From: Entrophospora sp. SA101
Lineage: Eukaryota; Glomeromycota; Glomeromycetes; Entrophosporales; Entrophosporaceae
DNA length: 44,939 bases
NCBI GenBank assembly: GCA_958430865.1
Contig: CAUDNR010004537.1
Location: 2,378 to 47,316, forward strand
Direction of reading: 5' to 3'
Shown: one piece after another, positions 24,945 through 34,945 of the stretch
Layout: every line of letters begins with the position of its first letter
How positions within the stretch are numbered: the first letter of the stretch is position 1
Notes under the pieces: model-generated
Told to the model about the DNA's origin: nothing
Database searches by the model: none
The model's input: the letters and a program-made list of their open reading frames with translations, nothing else
Program-made: the position numbers and the translations under genes

Positions 24945-25121
24945 ATGAGTTTATCATTAGGTGAATGCAAGTATAACAATACCTGCACCTGCCAGAGATT
25001 TAGAGCAAAACTTGATGATGAATTAACCTGTCTTTATTGTTCTCATGATGGCTATCATGAAGAGACTAGCAATGCTGTCACAAGTATAAATTTATTTCAA
25101 GTTCAACACATTTATTTTTAA
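24945..25121 (+). CDS. Small Cys/His-rich putative zinc-binding protein (left-arm copy)
   Basis: An ATG-initiated 58-residue frame. Residues about 7-39 read ECKYNNTCTCQRFRAKLDD then ELTCLYCSHDGYHE, that is C-x5-C-x-C-x2-F, a spacer, then C-x2-C-x-H-x3-H. This CxCxxF...CxxCxHxxxH pattern is characteristic of a compact zinc-binding module; I recall similar ones in mycorrhizal fungal proteomes but cannot name the family. After the motif the frame becomes low-quality, so this may be the first exon or a fragment of a longer gene. Confidence 0.5.
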   Translation: MSLSLGECKYNNTCTCQRFRAKLDDELTCLYCSHDGYHEETSNAVTSINLFQVQHIYF

Positions 25122-25425
25122 GTGTATTATAATTTATATATTAATTAATTATTAAATTGTCAATGCTGTAATTTTATTAGATTTTTTTTAACCCAAGTAG
25201 TCAAAATGAGGAGGAAGCTTTAAATAGTATTCCAAGTATTTAGATCTTAGTTACATTTAATAATATATATTTAAATTTGTTAAACAACTCAGGTTCTTAT
25301 TGGTTTTTCCAAAAATAAGTGTAAATCTAATAAATCTAATGCTAAGTAATTTATTAATTGTCAAGTCTGGAAAAAAATGTTCGTTATGCATAAGAAAATA
25401 AATAAAATGCTAACCAAAATTGATT
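25122..25425. other. Arm interval between Cys/His ORF and dispersed repeat
   Basis: 304 bp of AT-rich DNA with no feature seen; mirror 38860-39163. Confidence 0.4.
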
Positions 25426-25860
25426 AATATTGACACAGATAAGTTTAATGTTTATTTAAGATGTTTGCATCAGATTGTATAATTGCAGTTCTTCTGGATC
25501 AGTGATGGTTGCGATAGTCCTTATAAGAAATGCCTTCTTATAAAAGAAGGAAATAATGAACACCTTCTGACAAAGGAAGGAAATAGTTGCTATTATTATT
25601 ATCTTTTTTTTTGCCTTCAGTTTTATTATTATTAATTGTGATTTTAATTTTAATTGGAAAATAATTATTTTTTTCAGTCATCAGAAATATTGATTTCATC
25701 ATAATGAACAAGTCAATTTATATGTGTACCCTCACAAGAAAAATTTTTCAAGTAATTAATGAATCTTTTAGACTTTAGACAATTACATCTTTATGTGGAA
25801 AATGGTATTATTGTTATAAATCTGAATCTGGTTGTTATAAATCTTGCTAATGCCATTAGT
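25426..25860 (+). repeat. Dispersed repeat, copy B (left arm)
   Basis: A shorter relative of 19068-19661, with the same start (AATATTGACACAGATAA), a shared GGAAATAATGAACACCTTCTG region and the same end block. It has diverged from copy A by substitutions and lacks the 12-bp array, so it is much older than the arm duplication. Confidence 0.65.
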
Positions 25861-26096
25861 AAATCTCTTTAAAAATAAACCAGACTTTGATTTTATTTAT
25901 TATTGTTATAATTAATCTGGAACTTTCAATGCTTAAGAAATTTATCAACGGATTGAATTACAGAGGAGTGGGGGGGACTTGTGATTGACAGAAAAAATTT
26001 AAAAGTTTAAATTTAAAAAATGCCATTAAAATTAAATTGATTTTTAAATTTTTAATATTAAAATTAATTAATTAGATATGTAATATACAATTTTCT

Positions 26097-27600
26097 TCAA
26101 TCATCTCCACCATCAAAATCTCCACCACCATCATCTCCGCCACCAAAGAATGGTACAGCTAAATGAAACCACCTAAAATAATAGATTAATGATCATTAAT
26201 TAATTAGCAAAAACATATATATATATATATAATAATAATATAATTGTGTGCTAACCCTCCACCATGTTCAGAATGACGAGAGAAATAATCGAAATCAATT
26301 GAAATTGCTGCTGCTAATATAACAGCTCTCTCATCCAATGACAAAGGTCGTACACTACCTTCTACTGAATCCATTCTAATTACATATTGTCCTGTATCAG
26401 TAAATATCTATATATACATAAAAAGAATTAATTAAATGTGTTAATAATATAATTATTATTTTGTAAGAATATATATGGTTTTATTTTACCTCTCTTGCAA
26501 AACCACTAAAATTACGATTAACACTACCAAGTAATCCACCACTTTCATCTTCCAAATTAAAATCCCACGCCCAAAATCCTGCATCAATTCTTGCAAATTG
26601 TCTTTTACTATCAAATTAATAATAAAAGATTGGAATGAATAATTAAATTTAAATCAATAAACCACAAAAAACTACTTACTTTACAAATAAATTATATATT
26701 CTTCTCCATAAATGCCATTGTTGTTGCACTTCACCAATCAATTCATTATCTTGTCCTTCATAAATAAATATATGAGAATTAATCCAAGCAAAAGGTCGAT
26801 GAACCTTTAACACTATTTCAGCCTGTTCATTCAATATTAGTGCACTAAATCTCCTATGTGTTCGAAATACTTGTCTCAAAATTGTTGAAATGAATGATGA
26901 TTCCTCCTCTGCTATAAATCCTACACTGTTACCAAATGGATCTAGTATTACATATTTATTTGCTTGTTCAAATCCCTTTTTTATCACATAATAATTTATA
27001 TTTTTATCAGAATTTGCTAATTAATTAACCAACCAATTATTTTATTTCTAAAGTTTTTGTTTTCAATTATTTTACATATTATACATACCATAAAAACATT
27101 TAACATTTCTATTTGTCTACCAACAACTAAAGCAGACTTTGCCAAAATTTTTGATGCAGGTTTTTCATCAGTTAATACATTGGACACATTTGATGGTAAA
27201 TTAACATCAATAGAAGCTGCTTTTGATGGAAGGTTTTCTCCGCCATCATCATTATAGTTTTTATAATCTTGCCTTTTAGTTTTAAAGATGTCTATTGGTC
27301 TATTTTGTTGTATTCTGCTTGTACCAACAACACCTACTATACAAGATATAATATTTTTTAAAGGTATAATTTGATAACTTGGAGAAAAAAGAAAGATAAA
27401 CCTACAATTTTCTCCAAAAAATTTTATAATACTAACCTACCTCTTGGAGTTCTTTTTAATGTTGAATAATAATAATTTTGTATATGTGTTTTTGAAATAT
27501 AATATGCAATTGAATGTTGCTGATTATGATTATAATTAATTAAAGAATTTATTGATTTTTTTGAACAGAATTGTAAAGTTCTAATTGATTTGAATAACAT
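26097..27600 (-). CDS. Phospholipid scramblase family protein, Aim25-like (left-arm copy)
   Basis: Six exons on the minus strand (27600-27441, 27333-27085, 27016-26680, 26607-26490, 26407-26256, 26172-26097) join in frame to 363 aa. Scramblase-family proteins share a beta-barrel fold; fungal members such as yeast Aim25 are mitochondrial and their lipid activity is little studied. The N-terminus MLFKSIRTLQFCSKKSIN is basic, with Ser and hydrophobic residues, like a mitochondrial presequence. The scramblase domain runs from ANKYVILDPFGNSVGFIAEE through FRTHRRFSALILN, FAWINSHIFIYE, WHLWRRIYNLFV, FARIDAGFWAWDFNLEDESG and LLGSVNRNFSGFAREIFTDT to RAVILAAAISIDFDYFSRH. The tail is Gly/Asp-rich (GGGDDGGGDFDGGDD). 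The gene appears intact and identical to the copy at 36685-38188. Confidence 0.92.
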
Positions 27601-29339
27601 TTTTTCTGAGAATTATAGTAATATGGGACATCAAAAACCAACATTATATCACCTAAAGATTTCAGGGATCAATTTAGTATAATTGCGATAACATTTTTTT
27701 AATTTTTATTTAATAATTATATCCCAACTAAATAAGTCAATTCAGGGCGGGGTTTTGGAATTGGACCTTGTTATAAATTATTTTTGTACCCATGCCAAAG
27801 CAAATTAATTCGTTATTATTATTTATTATTATGGAATGTATAGCAGTATCACCTTTGTATTAATTGGCTTTTAATTATATAGTAATAGCTGTAATAGCTA
27901 AAATACAACAAAAAAATGTTTGATTAATACAAGGAAGGAAGGAATGGGATAGTTTGTATTTATAAGATAAAGTATATTTGCAAGAATCCTCGCTAAAAAA
28001 ATTTTCATCAAGAAGTTTATGTAAGCTTATTTTTGCTCGTATTGAATATAAAGTTTTTAGTTTCTCTTTAGTTTTTTTTGAAGCTGGTAAGTTTTCAGTA
28101 GATCTTTTTAATGAAGACACGTTTAAGGATAGGTAATAGTTGATGATGATAAATTTTTACTTCTTTATACAAAGAATTTAATAATGATAATTTTAATGAT
28201 TGCTAAAAATACGTTATAATCGCTATAATCACAATGACAATGAAGATAACAATGATAATAATAACAACAAAGTTAATAGTAACAAAGATATAGCAATAAA
28301 GATAACAACAATGAACAAGGAAGGCAAAAACAACAACGCAAGCTTGAACTTTTAACAATAAAAAAATATCAGTTGGTACCATTTCAGGAATTTCACATTT
28401 GTGTGGGCGATTGCTGAGCGAGAAGGAATTATAAAAGCTCATGAAATACCTAGTTATATATATGTAATTTTTGATATTAACGAACAACAATATTAATAAT
28501 GAATGAAATTTACGAGAACGCAACGTGAGCTTTTGCTTTTTTACGTATTACACTATCATGCATGCCATGCTACGGGAGATTAAAATTTTATTTATTTTAG
28601 TATCGCGTTGACATTAAAGTTAAGTTGGTTTGTATTGCGTATTCGTCGCAAAGAGCAAAAAAATCACATCACTTTGGTCAAGGCAATAATAAATAGGAAG
28701 GCCCGAATTTTTTCTCTAAATTTTCATAGATATTCTTTGGAGCATCAAAGTTAGCACTGGATGTGAAGAATCCTAGTGTCCATGATAAATGATGCTGTTT
28801 TTAATAAAATAGACTATTTCGTGGCCAAATGATTCATTGATCGAGTAGTCTAATAAATTACTACATAAACATATAAATAGACCCGCTACCCCACTTGTAG
28901 ACCAAAAATTGTGCATCATACTTGCTTTTCACGTTGCATTCGAACTCGGGGGTTAAAGTACATGGTGCCAAAATGGCATTCTATGGTTTGGTTTTACACG
29001 TTGCATTCAAATGTGAGGGTTAAGGAATACTCCACATTATTATCCATTTGTTGAGAAAAAATTTGTTTGTTTGTTTTTTATTTATTTTAATGATTAAAGA
29101 GTCATTACGCGAACAAAGAATTTAATAAATTTAATAAAAGTCTAATTCCATTTGAGATATAGATGGCTGAAAAGATGGAAATTCCCTTGATGGATGTGTA
29201 TAATTGATGAAAAGAAACATGTATATCATCATTTATATAATGGTAATGATAACATTAAGAAGTTTATGAACAGATAATAAATATTTATTTAATTATATCT
29301 TGTAATAAATTTAATCTTTTCCATCGGGATACTCGATAA
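27601..29339. other. Arm interval upstream of the scramblase gene
   Basis: Holds the scramblase promoter and about 1.7 kb without a firm gene. Two minus-strand frames are worth naming. One (27875-28120, non-ATG) encodes a Lys/Ser/Leu-rich stretch with ENLPASKKTKEKLKTLYSIR. The other, with an ATG at 28443, runs through a GTT/ATT-derived hydrophobic tract to 28203. They could be exons of one unrecognised gene, but I cannot build a convincing model. The mirror is 34946-36684. Confidence 0.35.
28931..29023 (+). repeat. Direct repeat ACGTTGCATTC..GGGTTAA, two copies (left arm)
   Basis: ACGTTGCATTCGAACTCGGG at 28931 recurs 67 bp on as ACGTTGCATTCAAATGTGAG at 28998; both are followed by GGTTAA. The first copy superficially resembles a tRNA T-loop, but no cloverleaf surrounds it. 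Mirror copies are at 35262-35354. Confidence 0.6.
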
Positions 29340-29612
29340 CTATATTATTGTTGTATTATTATAATTATGAGCTGTACCCTTAGATGCAAGCTTCCGTCCT
29401 CTCTCAATTTGTTCCATCCTTCCTGTCCTTCCACCATCATCTAATAAAAAACATATACATAGAAAAAAAATAAAGAATTAGTAACGAAAGAGCCACGCAC
29501 TGCCAAGGGTGCACGATTGATGATAAATTACATATTTATATGAAAACACATTTTTACCACTTGGTGCTTCGGAACCAATTAATTGTTTACGATTAAAAGC
29601 TTGGTTTTTTTG
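29340..29612 (-). CDS. Last two exons of an unrecognised gene (left-arm copy, truncated)
   Basis: Mirror of 34673-34945. Two plausible exons (29612-29558 and 29440-29340) join across GTAAAA..TTTATTAG. They encode NQAFNRKQLIGSEAPSDDGG followed by RTGRMEQIERGRKLASKGTA and a short Asn/Thr tail before TAG. I do not recognise the family. Upstream, similarity between the arms stops only 28 bp away, and spacer sequence beyond 29640 shows no obvious preceding exon, so the gene seems cut by the arm breakpoint. Confidence 0.45.
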
Positions 29613-29640
29613 CTCTTATGGTAATCTACTAATACTAATA

Positions 29641-30692
29641 ATTTAATGCATATGTACAAAGACCAAGATCCCATTTTTGGTTATTTATATCCTGGCCAAT
29701 GACCCGTGACAAGAATTTGGCATTTCGTAATGAAGCAAACCTGCTATATATATTATTAATATAGCTTTGTAAAAACATCTTGTATTTATATTCAAAAATT
29801 TATATAAGATTCCTTTATTTCAAGATCTCTCTTGTAAAGATAAAACAATTGGGCCAGTTTCGAAGTTAAACCAAGTATCAATTCAGTCCCAGTTTCGAAA
29901 TTAAAACAAGTGTCAAATCAGTCCCAGTTTTGAATCGGTTTTAAAATTAAAACAAGGGTCAAATTGGACCAGTTTGTACCAAGAAACGAAGGCTTGCTTT
30001 TTTTTATTTTTAAAATTCTTAACTACAAAATGAATTATCTGTAAAGGACTTAGTATATAAATTCTAAGCAATAATGCTAGTAGTGGTGTATAACGAAGAT
30101 GAAAAGTTATAACCTTTACCTAAATAAGTAGGCAGTATAGCAGCAGTAGTGATAGTAGCAATAGTTGCCATAGTGCTTGATGAAAAATGCAACAATGAAT
30201 TTTTTAGAAGATCAGTCATGCATAATTTTCATATGACAACAAACACAAAGAGACTAAATTTGATTTTGTAAAAGAGTTTCGATTCCATTTATTAAATTCT
30301 GAAAAGTGTTTTGTATTCCCAAAATATGTGTTTACAACGTAACAACGCTATTTTTTGCAAATACTTGTAACATTGATGTGCTTGCATATTACTAAATGTA
30401 ATTTTTGTCAAAATTCAGATGTTTATTAACACAATTTCTAAAAATTTATTGTAAACACAAAAATTTTTGTTACGTTGTAGATAAGGTTCTCAGGATAATA
30501 ATCATTTTGGATTTTTTCTGTGGCTATTCTGTTTCCAGAGTTATAAAATTTTTGAGAAATTCTATTAAAATTGATATTAGTATATTAATATATACTGTAT
30601 ATATACAAAAGAAAATTAAATTTAATAAAAATTTGATCTGCATGTTTGCGTGACACGAAATCCTTACTATTTGATTTTATTATTTGGAGACT
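29641..30692. other. Spacer, left part
   Basis: Unique DNA between the arms with no supported gene. It contains the tandem repeat listed at 29854-29975 and an inverted pair ACAACGTAACAA (about 30334) / TTGTTACGTTGT (about 30466). An 82-residue frame at 30405-30653 starts with TTG and has no motif. Confidence 0.4.
29854..29975 (+). repeat. 35-bp tandem repeat, three to four units
   Basis: Units starting CCAGTTTCGAA at 29854 and 29889 are 35 bp each. A third at 29924 is 45 bp through an internal insertion, and a partial fourth starts at 29969. The consensus runs CCAGTTTCGAA, TTAAAACAAG, TGTCAAATCAGTC. Confidence 0.8.
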
Positions 30693-31367
30693 GGACCAAC
30701 AAAACACGGTTCTGGGCTCCTTGACTCAAAATTGAGCTTTTTGTATCAAATTAATCAGCAATTCAAGGATTATATTTTGGTACAATTTTTGATGTGTAAA
30801 AGTATAATACAGAAACGTATAAAATGAGATTGAATCTTTTTATATTTTTAGGGACCAAATTTAAAAATAAATGATCAGCAAAGAAATTTCTTAAAATGTA
30901 AAATTTTAAAATTTATTTTTAAGGTTCCCAATCATCAATTGAGTTTTAATAAACAAATCCATTTCTTTTTTATCTAAAGCTTTTAAATGAATCAAACGCT
31001 TAAAAAAGAGCCTAAATCCAATTTTTTCAAAGCAAGGGCAGAAGTTTTTTAACTTTCTAGGCTGAAGACAAGTGCAATTAGCAGAACTAGAAAAAAATTC
31101 CTTTATTTCAGCAACTGTATTAAATACTAACTCATTATCTTCATATTCTTCTAAACCATATTCAATTAAATCAAAAAAAATATTGTTATTTTCAGCAGCC
31201 ATTGTTAATATTATATTAATATTAATTTTTATTTTGAATTTAATTTTTAGTTTTTATTTAGAGATCATTTAAATGTGTACTACATAGATCTAAAAATAGG
31301 GGGCTTTTTTGTTTTTGTGATTTTCTCAAAATTAAAAATTAGTTTGAGAACCGTGTTTTGTTGGTCC
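30693..31367. mobile_element. Small element with perfect 21-bp terminal inverted repeats
   Basis: The left end starts GGACCAACAAAACACGGTTC at 30693. The right end is its exact reverse complement, ending at 31367; both arms are 21 bp without mismatch. Weaker similarity continues a few bases outward (GGGGGCA on the right, GGAGACT on the left). It spans 675 bp and encloses the ORF at 30906-31202. No clear target duplication is seen. Superfamily unassigned. Confidence 0.7.
30906..31202 (-). CDS. 98-aa acidic/Cys-rich protein inside a TIR element
   Basis: An ATG-initiated single frame of 98 aa, MAAENNNIFFDLIEYGLEEY onward. It contains ANCTCLQPRKLKNFCPCFEK, with a CxC..CxC arrangement, then a helical RLFFKRLIHLKALDKKEMDLF segment. 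It resembles, from memory, the N-terminal part of a larger expanded family in Rhizophagus-type genomes, so it may be a captured or truncated first domain. Its position centrally between perfect TIRs suggests it travels with the element. Function unknown. Confidence 0.55.
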   Translation of the reverse strand: MAAENNNIFFDLIEYGLEEYEDNELVFNTVAEIKEFFSSSANCTCLQPRKLKNFCPCFEKIGFRLFFKRLIHLKALDKKEMDLFIKTQLMIGNLKNKF

Positions 31368-31658
31368 TGCCCCCATATATAATATGTAATAATAATAATA
31401 ATAACGATCATAATAAAATGCCTAAATATGATAGGTCAATATCGCTTTGTAATGAGCGCAGATCTTTCTATTAATAGCATGATCTACAAGTACTCACGGT
31501 ACTCACTGTACTCATGAGTAACCTATTATGAGTACAAACACTAATTTTAGTTTTCTTACTGCCAAATTTAGATACGATAGTCAAGAACTAGTCTAAATTT
31601 GGTAATTTTTTTCCTAAATTTAGAAATGATCATAGTGTACAAATTCCTCACGAGTATA
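31368..31658. other. Spacer between two transposon relics
   Basis: AT-rich. It contains short repeats of TACTCA / ACTCATGAGTA near 31490-31535. No gene seen. Confidence 0.4.
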
Positions 31659-31881
31659 CAGTCGGCGCTCGATATAGTGAACCTACTGTATAGTGAATCG
31701 TACGATATAGTGAAGATGGAAAATTTCCCATNNNNNNNNNNAGTCGGCGCTCGATATAGTGAAGTTTTGGCTAGTACAAATTTGGAAACTATCTGCGTTA
31801 ATATCCAATCAAATTCAATTTTTCAGAAGATAGTTTTCAAATTTGTACTAGCCAAAACTTCACTATATCGAGCGCCGAATG
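31659..31881. mobile_element. Foldback MITE with CAGTCGGCGCTCGATATAGTGA ends, interrupted by a gap
   Basis: TA plus CAGTCGGCGCTCGATATAGT starts at 31659 and the same end starts again at 31742 just after the N run. From 31742 to 31881 the sequence is an almost perfect hairpin: about 50 bp including GTTTTGGCTAGTACAAATTT, a loop near 31800-31825, then the reverse complement back to GCGCCGAATG and TA. The GATATAGTGA motif recurs at 31671 and 31703. These are pogo/mariner-type ends, without coding capacity. Confidence 0.7.
31732..31741. other. Assembly gap (10 N)
   Basis: Ten N bases. On both sides stands the same transposon end in the same orientation, which is what a failed join inside a repeat looks like. 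The real distance is unknown. The long frame that crosses it is an artefact. Confidence 0.98.
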
Positions 31882-32464
31882 TATTTGTAATTATACTAAT
31901 ATCTAACACCCCAATCGGCAATATAATTTGTGATGTCACGGTGCTTACCGTGTGTAATGAATGTTGTGAAATAGTTTTCCTTTTAATAGAACTTTTCTAT
32001 ATTATTTATTTATTACTGTTTAATTCTGACAATTTTCTTTATCACGCACGTTATTATTATATAAAATGTACACGTGACGTAAAAACCTCAATATTAATAA
32101 TATTGAACTTTTAATCGATGGTATTATAGAACATTCGGATAGGTTCAAGAGAGACAAAAATATAAAGATTATACCCAAGCACAATAAATTATCAAATTGT
32201 TAATTTTAACGAATGATGATGATAGGAAAATCAACGATTAAAGTGAGTAACGAAGGCAGGCATTGCATTAATTAATTAATTCTACTAATTAAATCTTAAT
32301 TGACTAAATAACTAAATCTTAAATGATTATGTATTATTGATATCAAATGAATAAATAAATACTAATTAAAAATAATGATATTAATAGAGATAATAAGTTT
32401 AATAACCTTCAGGAGCAGTTCCAGCAACGCAACTAGAACTAACTTCGTTAACATCACCATTCAT
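31882..32464. other. Spacer, 3' region of the Asn-rich frame
   Basis: About 580 bp of AT-rich sequence, presumably including the 3' UTR of the minus-strand frame ending at 32465. No other feature. Confidence 0.4.
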
Positions 32465-32601
32465 TCATATTTTTTCACCATTAATAAACTCAACATTATC
32501 GATATCAATGTCATTTTCATCAGATTCATTATCTTCTAATCTTTTACGTAATTTAGACATTTCATCTTCAATATAAGAAAATATTTCATCTTCGATATCA
32601 C

Positions 32602-32640
<39 letters not shown>

Positions 32641-34660
32641 TACTATTATTACTACTACTGTTACTATTATTATTTTTATTACTGTTGTTGTTATAGTCAT
32701 CACTATAGTTCCAAATTGATGATGGGAATATTGGGAATGCTGGTGCTAATTGTGATTGTGATTGTGGTATTTTTGATATTTTTTCATTATTGATAGCTTC
32801 TGTCTCTTCTTTGCTATTATTATCATTATTGATGCCATTGCTACTGTTAGCGCTGGAATTATTATAAACGCTGTCACTATTATCATCAGCATCATTATTG
32901 CCACTATTGCAATTATTTAAAGATCTACTATTACTAACAAGTCTAATAGGAATTCTAGCAGGAACAGAAATAGGTGTAGTGGGAGTAAAAATATTAGTAT
33001 TGAACGACCCAAAAATACTATTATTACTATTACGAGTACTAGCATCATTACTACTATTATTATTGTTAGAAGAGTCAAATCGAACAAAAGTATTATTATT
33101 TTTATTTTTATTATTATTATTATTGTTATTGTTATTTAATCTACTTGGATTGTTATTATTGTTAATATTATGATCATCAGAACCACCGACAAGTTCATCA
33201 AAACTATTATTATAATTATTATTATTATTAGTAGTGTTGTTATTAGTAGTGTTGCTGTTAGAACCATTGTCATTTAATTCATCATCAGTATTGTTATTAT
33301 TGTCGTTATTGGTAATGTTGGTATTAAATAATCTGTGAGTAATATAATCACCAAATCTGAATGGATTGTTTCTAATACTGTTACTATTATTATTGTTCCT
33401 AGTGTCAGTAATATTATTATTAGTTGAAAGACTTTCAAAATTAAAATCGAAATCGCGACCACGATCACCGAATCTGAAAGGTGTTGGTGGTCTATTTCTC
33501 ACATTATTATAAGTTCTATTGTTATCATTATCGTTATCATTATCATTGCTATGATTATCATTAGTAATAATGCTATTGTTAATTAAAGGTCTTTCGAAAT
33601 TAAAATCAAATCTGAAGGAGGTTGGAGATCTTGGTCTATTATTAGTGTTACTAGTTGTATCATCATCATTGGATACATTACTAGAAAATCTTTCATGATT
33701 AAAATCAAATCTAAAAGGAGTTGGGGATCTACTAACCAATCTTCTTCTTCTTCTTCTTCTTCTTCTTCTGTTACTACTATTGCTACTACTACTATTATTA
33801 TCATTTGAATCAGAATTACCATTGTCATTGTTATTAGCAAAATCTTCACCAAATCTAAATGGAATTGGGGGTATATTTCTAATATTATTAGATCTTTCAT
33901 TATCACTAGTGCTAGTGGTATTAGTAGTAGTACGATTATTAAAATTGAATAAATTACTTGAAAGTCTTTCAGGATTAAGATCAAATCTGAATGGTGTTGA
34001 ATATCTATTATTTTCACTCCTATTAATACCATCACTATCATTACTACTACTACTACTACTACTATTGCTAGAAAAATTTCTGAAAATTCTTCTGGGAGTA
34101 TTATTATTATTATTTGTAGTAAATCTGAACAATCTTGATAAAGATCTAGTAGTTCGAGTATTATTACTACTATTATTATTACTATTACTACTGTTATTAT
34201 AAGTTCTATCTGTGTAAGCTTCATTATTGAATATATTGGTTGCATTAAAACCTAGAGGCCTGAAATGATGTGAAGAGCCGTTAGTTCCACTTGGAATATT
34301 AATACCAGTATTGTTAGTAATATCGTAATTCATTCGCTCTGGACCAATAAAAACAGGACCAAATACAGTATTATTAGTTTCATTAGTGCTAGTGCTGTTA
34401 TTATTATTACTGGTTGTTGTAGTTGTAGGATCGCCAGTATTGGATGAATTACTGGAAAATCCTTCGTTATTAAAAAAACTGAACGGAATCGGAGGTATAC
34501 CACCACCATTACTATTACTAGTCACATTAGTGCCAGTACTACTAATACTATTATTATTACTACGATTGGTAATAGAGTTAAATAAATCACTGGAAAATCT
34601 ATCAGGGTTATAATCAGAAAATCTTAACCTACTACTTGCATTTCTATTAGTATTAGTAGA
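32465..34660 (-). CDS. Asn-rich protein with repeated PFRF motifs, 5' end missing
   Basis: One open frame of 732 codons on the minus strand. There is no ATG at its head: the first in-frame ATG is at 34333, which would give 622 aa. The frame runs into the right arm and stops at TAA 34661-34663, 16 bp past the arm border. The protein is mostly Asn/Ser with at least seven degenerate repeats built on P-x-PFRFxFNxERxSSN: STPFRFDLNPERLSSN, PTPFRFDFNHERFSSN, PTSFRFDFNFERP, PPTPFRFGDRGRDFDFNFES and others. There is also a run of ten Arg (33742-33771). The C-terminus is different: a conserved-looking SQLAPAFPIFPSSIWNYSDD, then an acidic helical end (EDEMSKLRKRLEDNESDEND). No known domain. Likely a disordered regulatory or condensate-type protein, truncated by the inverted duplication or lacking an unseen first exon. 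Confidence 0.6.
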
Positions 34661-34672
34661 TTACCATAAGAG

Positions 34673-34945
34673 CAAAAAAACCAAGCTTTTAATCGTAAAC
34701 AATTAATTGGTTCCGAAGCACCAAGTGGTAAAAATGTGTTTTCATATAAATATGTAATTTATCATCAATCGTGCACCCTTGGCAGTGCGTGGCTCTTTCG
34801 TTACTAATTCTTTATTTTTTTTCTATGTATATGTTTTTTATTAGATGATGGTGGAAGGACAGGAAGGATGGAACAAATTGAGAGAGGACGGAAGCTTGCA
34901 TCTAAGGGTACAGCTCATAATTATAATAATACAACAATAATATAG
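34673..34945 (+). CDS. Last two exons of an unrecognised gene (right-arm copy, truncated)
   Basis: Exons 34673-34727 and 34845-34945 (donor GTAAAA, acceptor TTTATTAG) encode a basic C-terminal segment with GSEAPSDDGGRTGRMEQIER and RGRKLASKGTAHN, ending TAG at 34943. The first exon begins after CATAAGAG, which could be an acceptor. Upstream lies the Asn-rich gene in the opposite orientation, so no preceding exon is available on this side. See the left-arm copy. Confidence 0.45.

Larger units (their letters stand above)
21759..29640 (+). repeat. Left arm of large inverted repeat
   Basis: 7,882 bp mirrored by 34645-42526. All mirrored reading frames have identical translations, and paired coordinates always sum to 64285, so there is no net insertion or deletion. 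Stretches I compared base by base, including an (AT)n run near 26216, match. The inner border is sharp: after CTACTAATACTAATA at 29640 the two sides differ completely. The outer border is at 21759, beyond which the terminal repeats diverge. Confidence 0.92.

Noticed and set aside
28931..28956. Possible tRNA T-arm (GCATTCGAACTCGGGGG)
   Set aside because: No acceptor, D or anticodon stem could be paired around it, and the motif is one of two direct repeats.
30405..30653. 82-residue frame in the spacer
   Set aside because: TTG start, Ile/Lys/Phe-rich composition expected from AT-rich DNA, no motif.
31599..32114. 171-residue plus-strand frame crossing the gap
   Set aside because: It translates the N run as unknown residues and otherwise reads through a MITE hairpin; not a gene.
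33583..34245. 220-residue minus-strand Ile/Val-rich frame and the Leu-rich plus-strand frames over the Asn-rich ORF
   Set aside because: Frame-shifted or antisense readings of AAT/AAC repeats, which yield Ile/Val or Leu runs; no start context.
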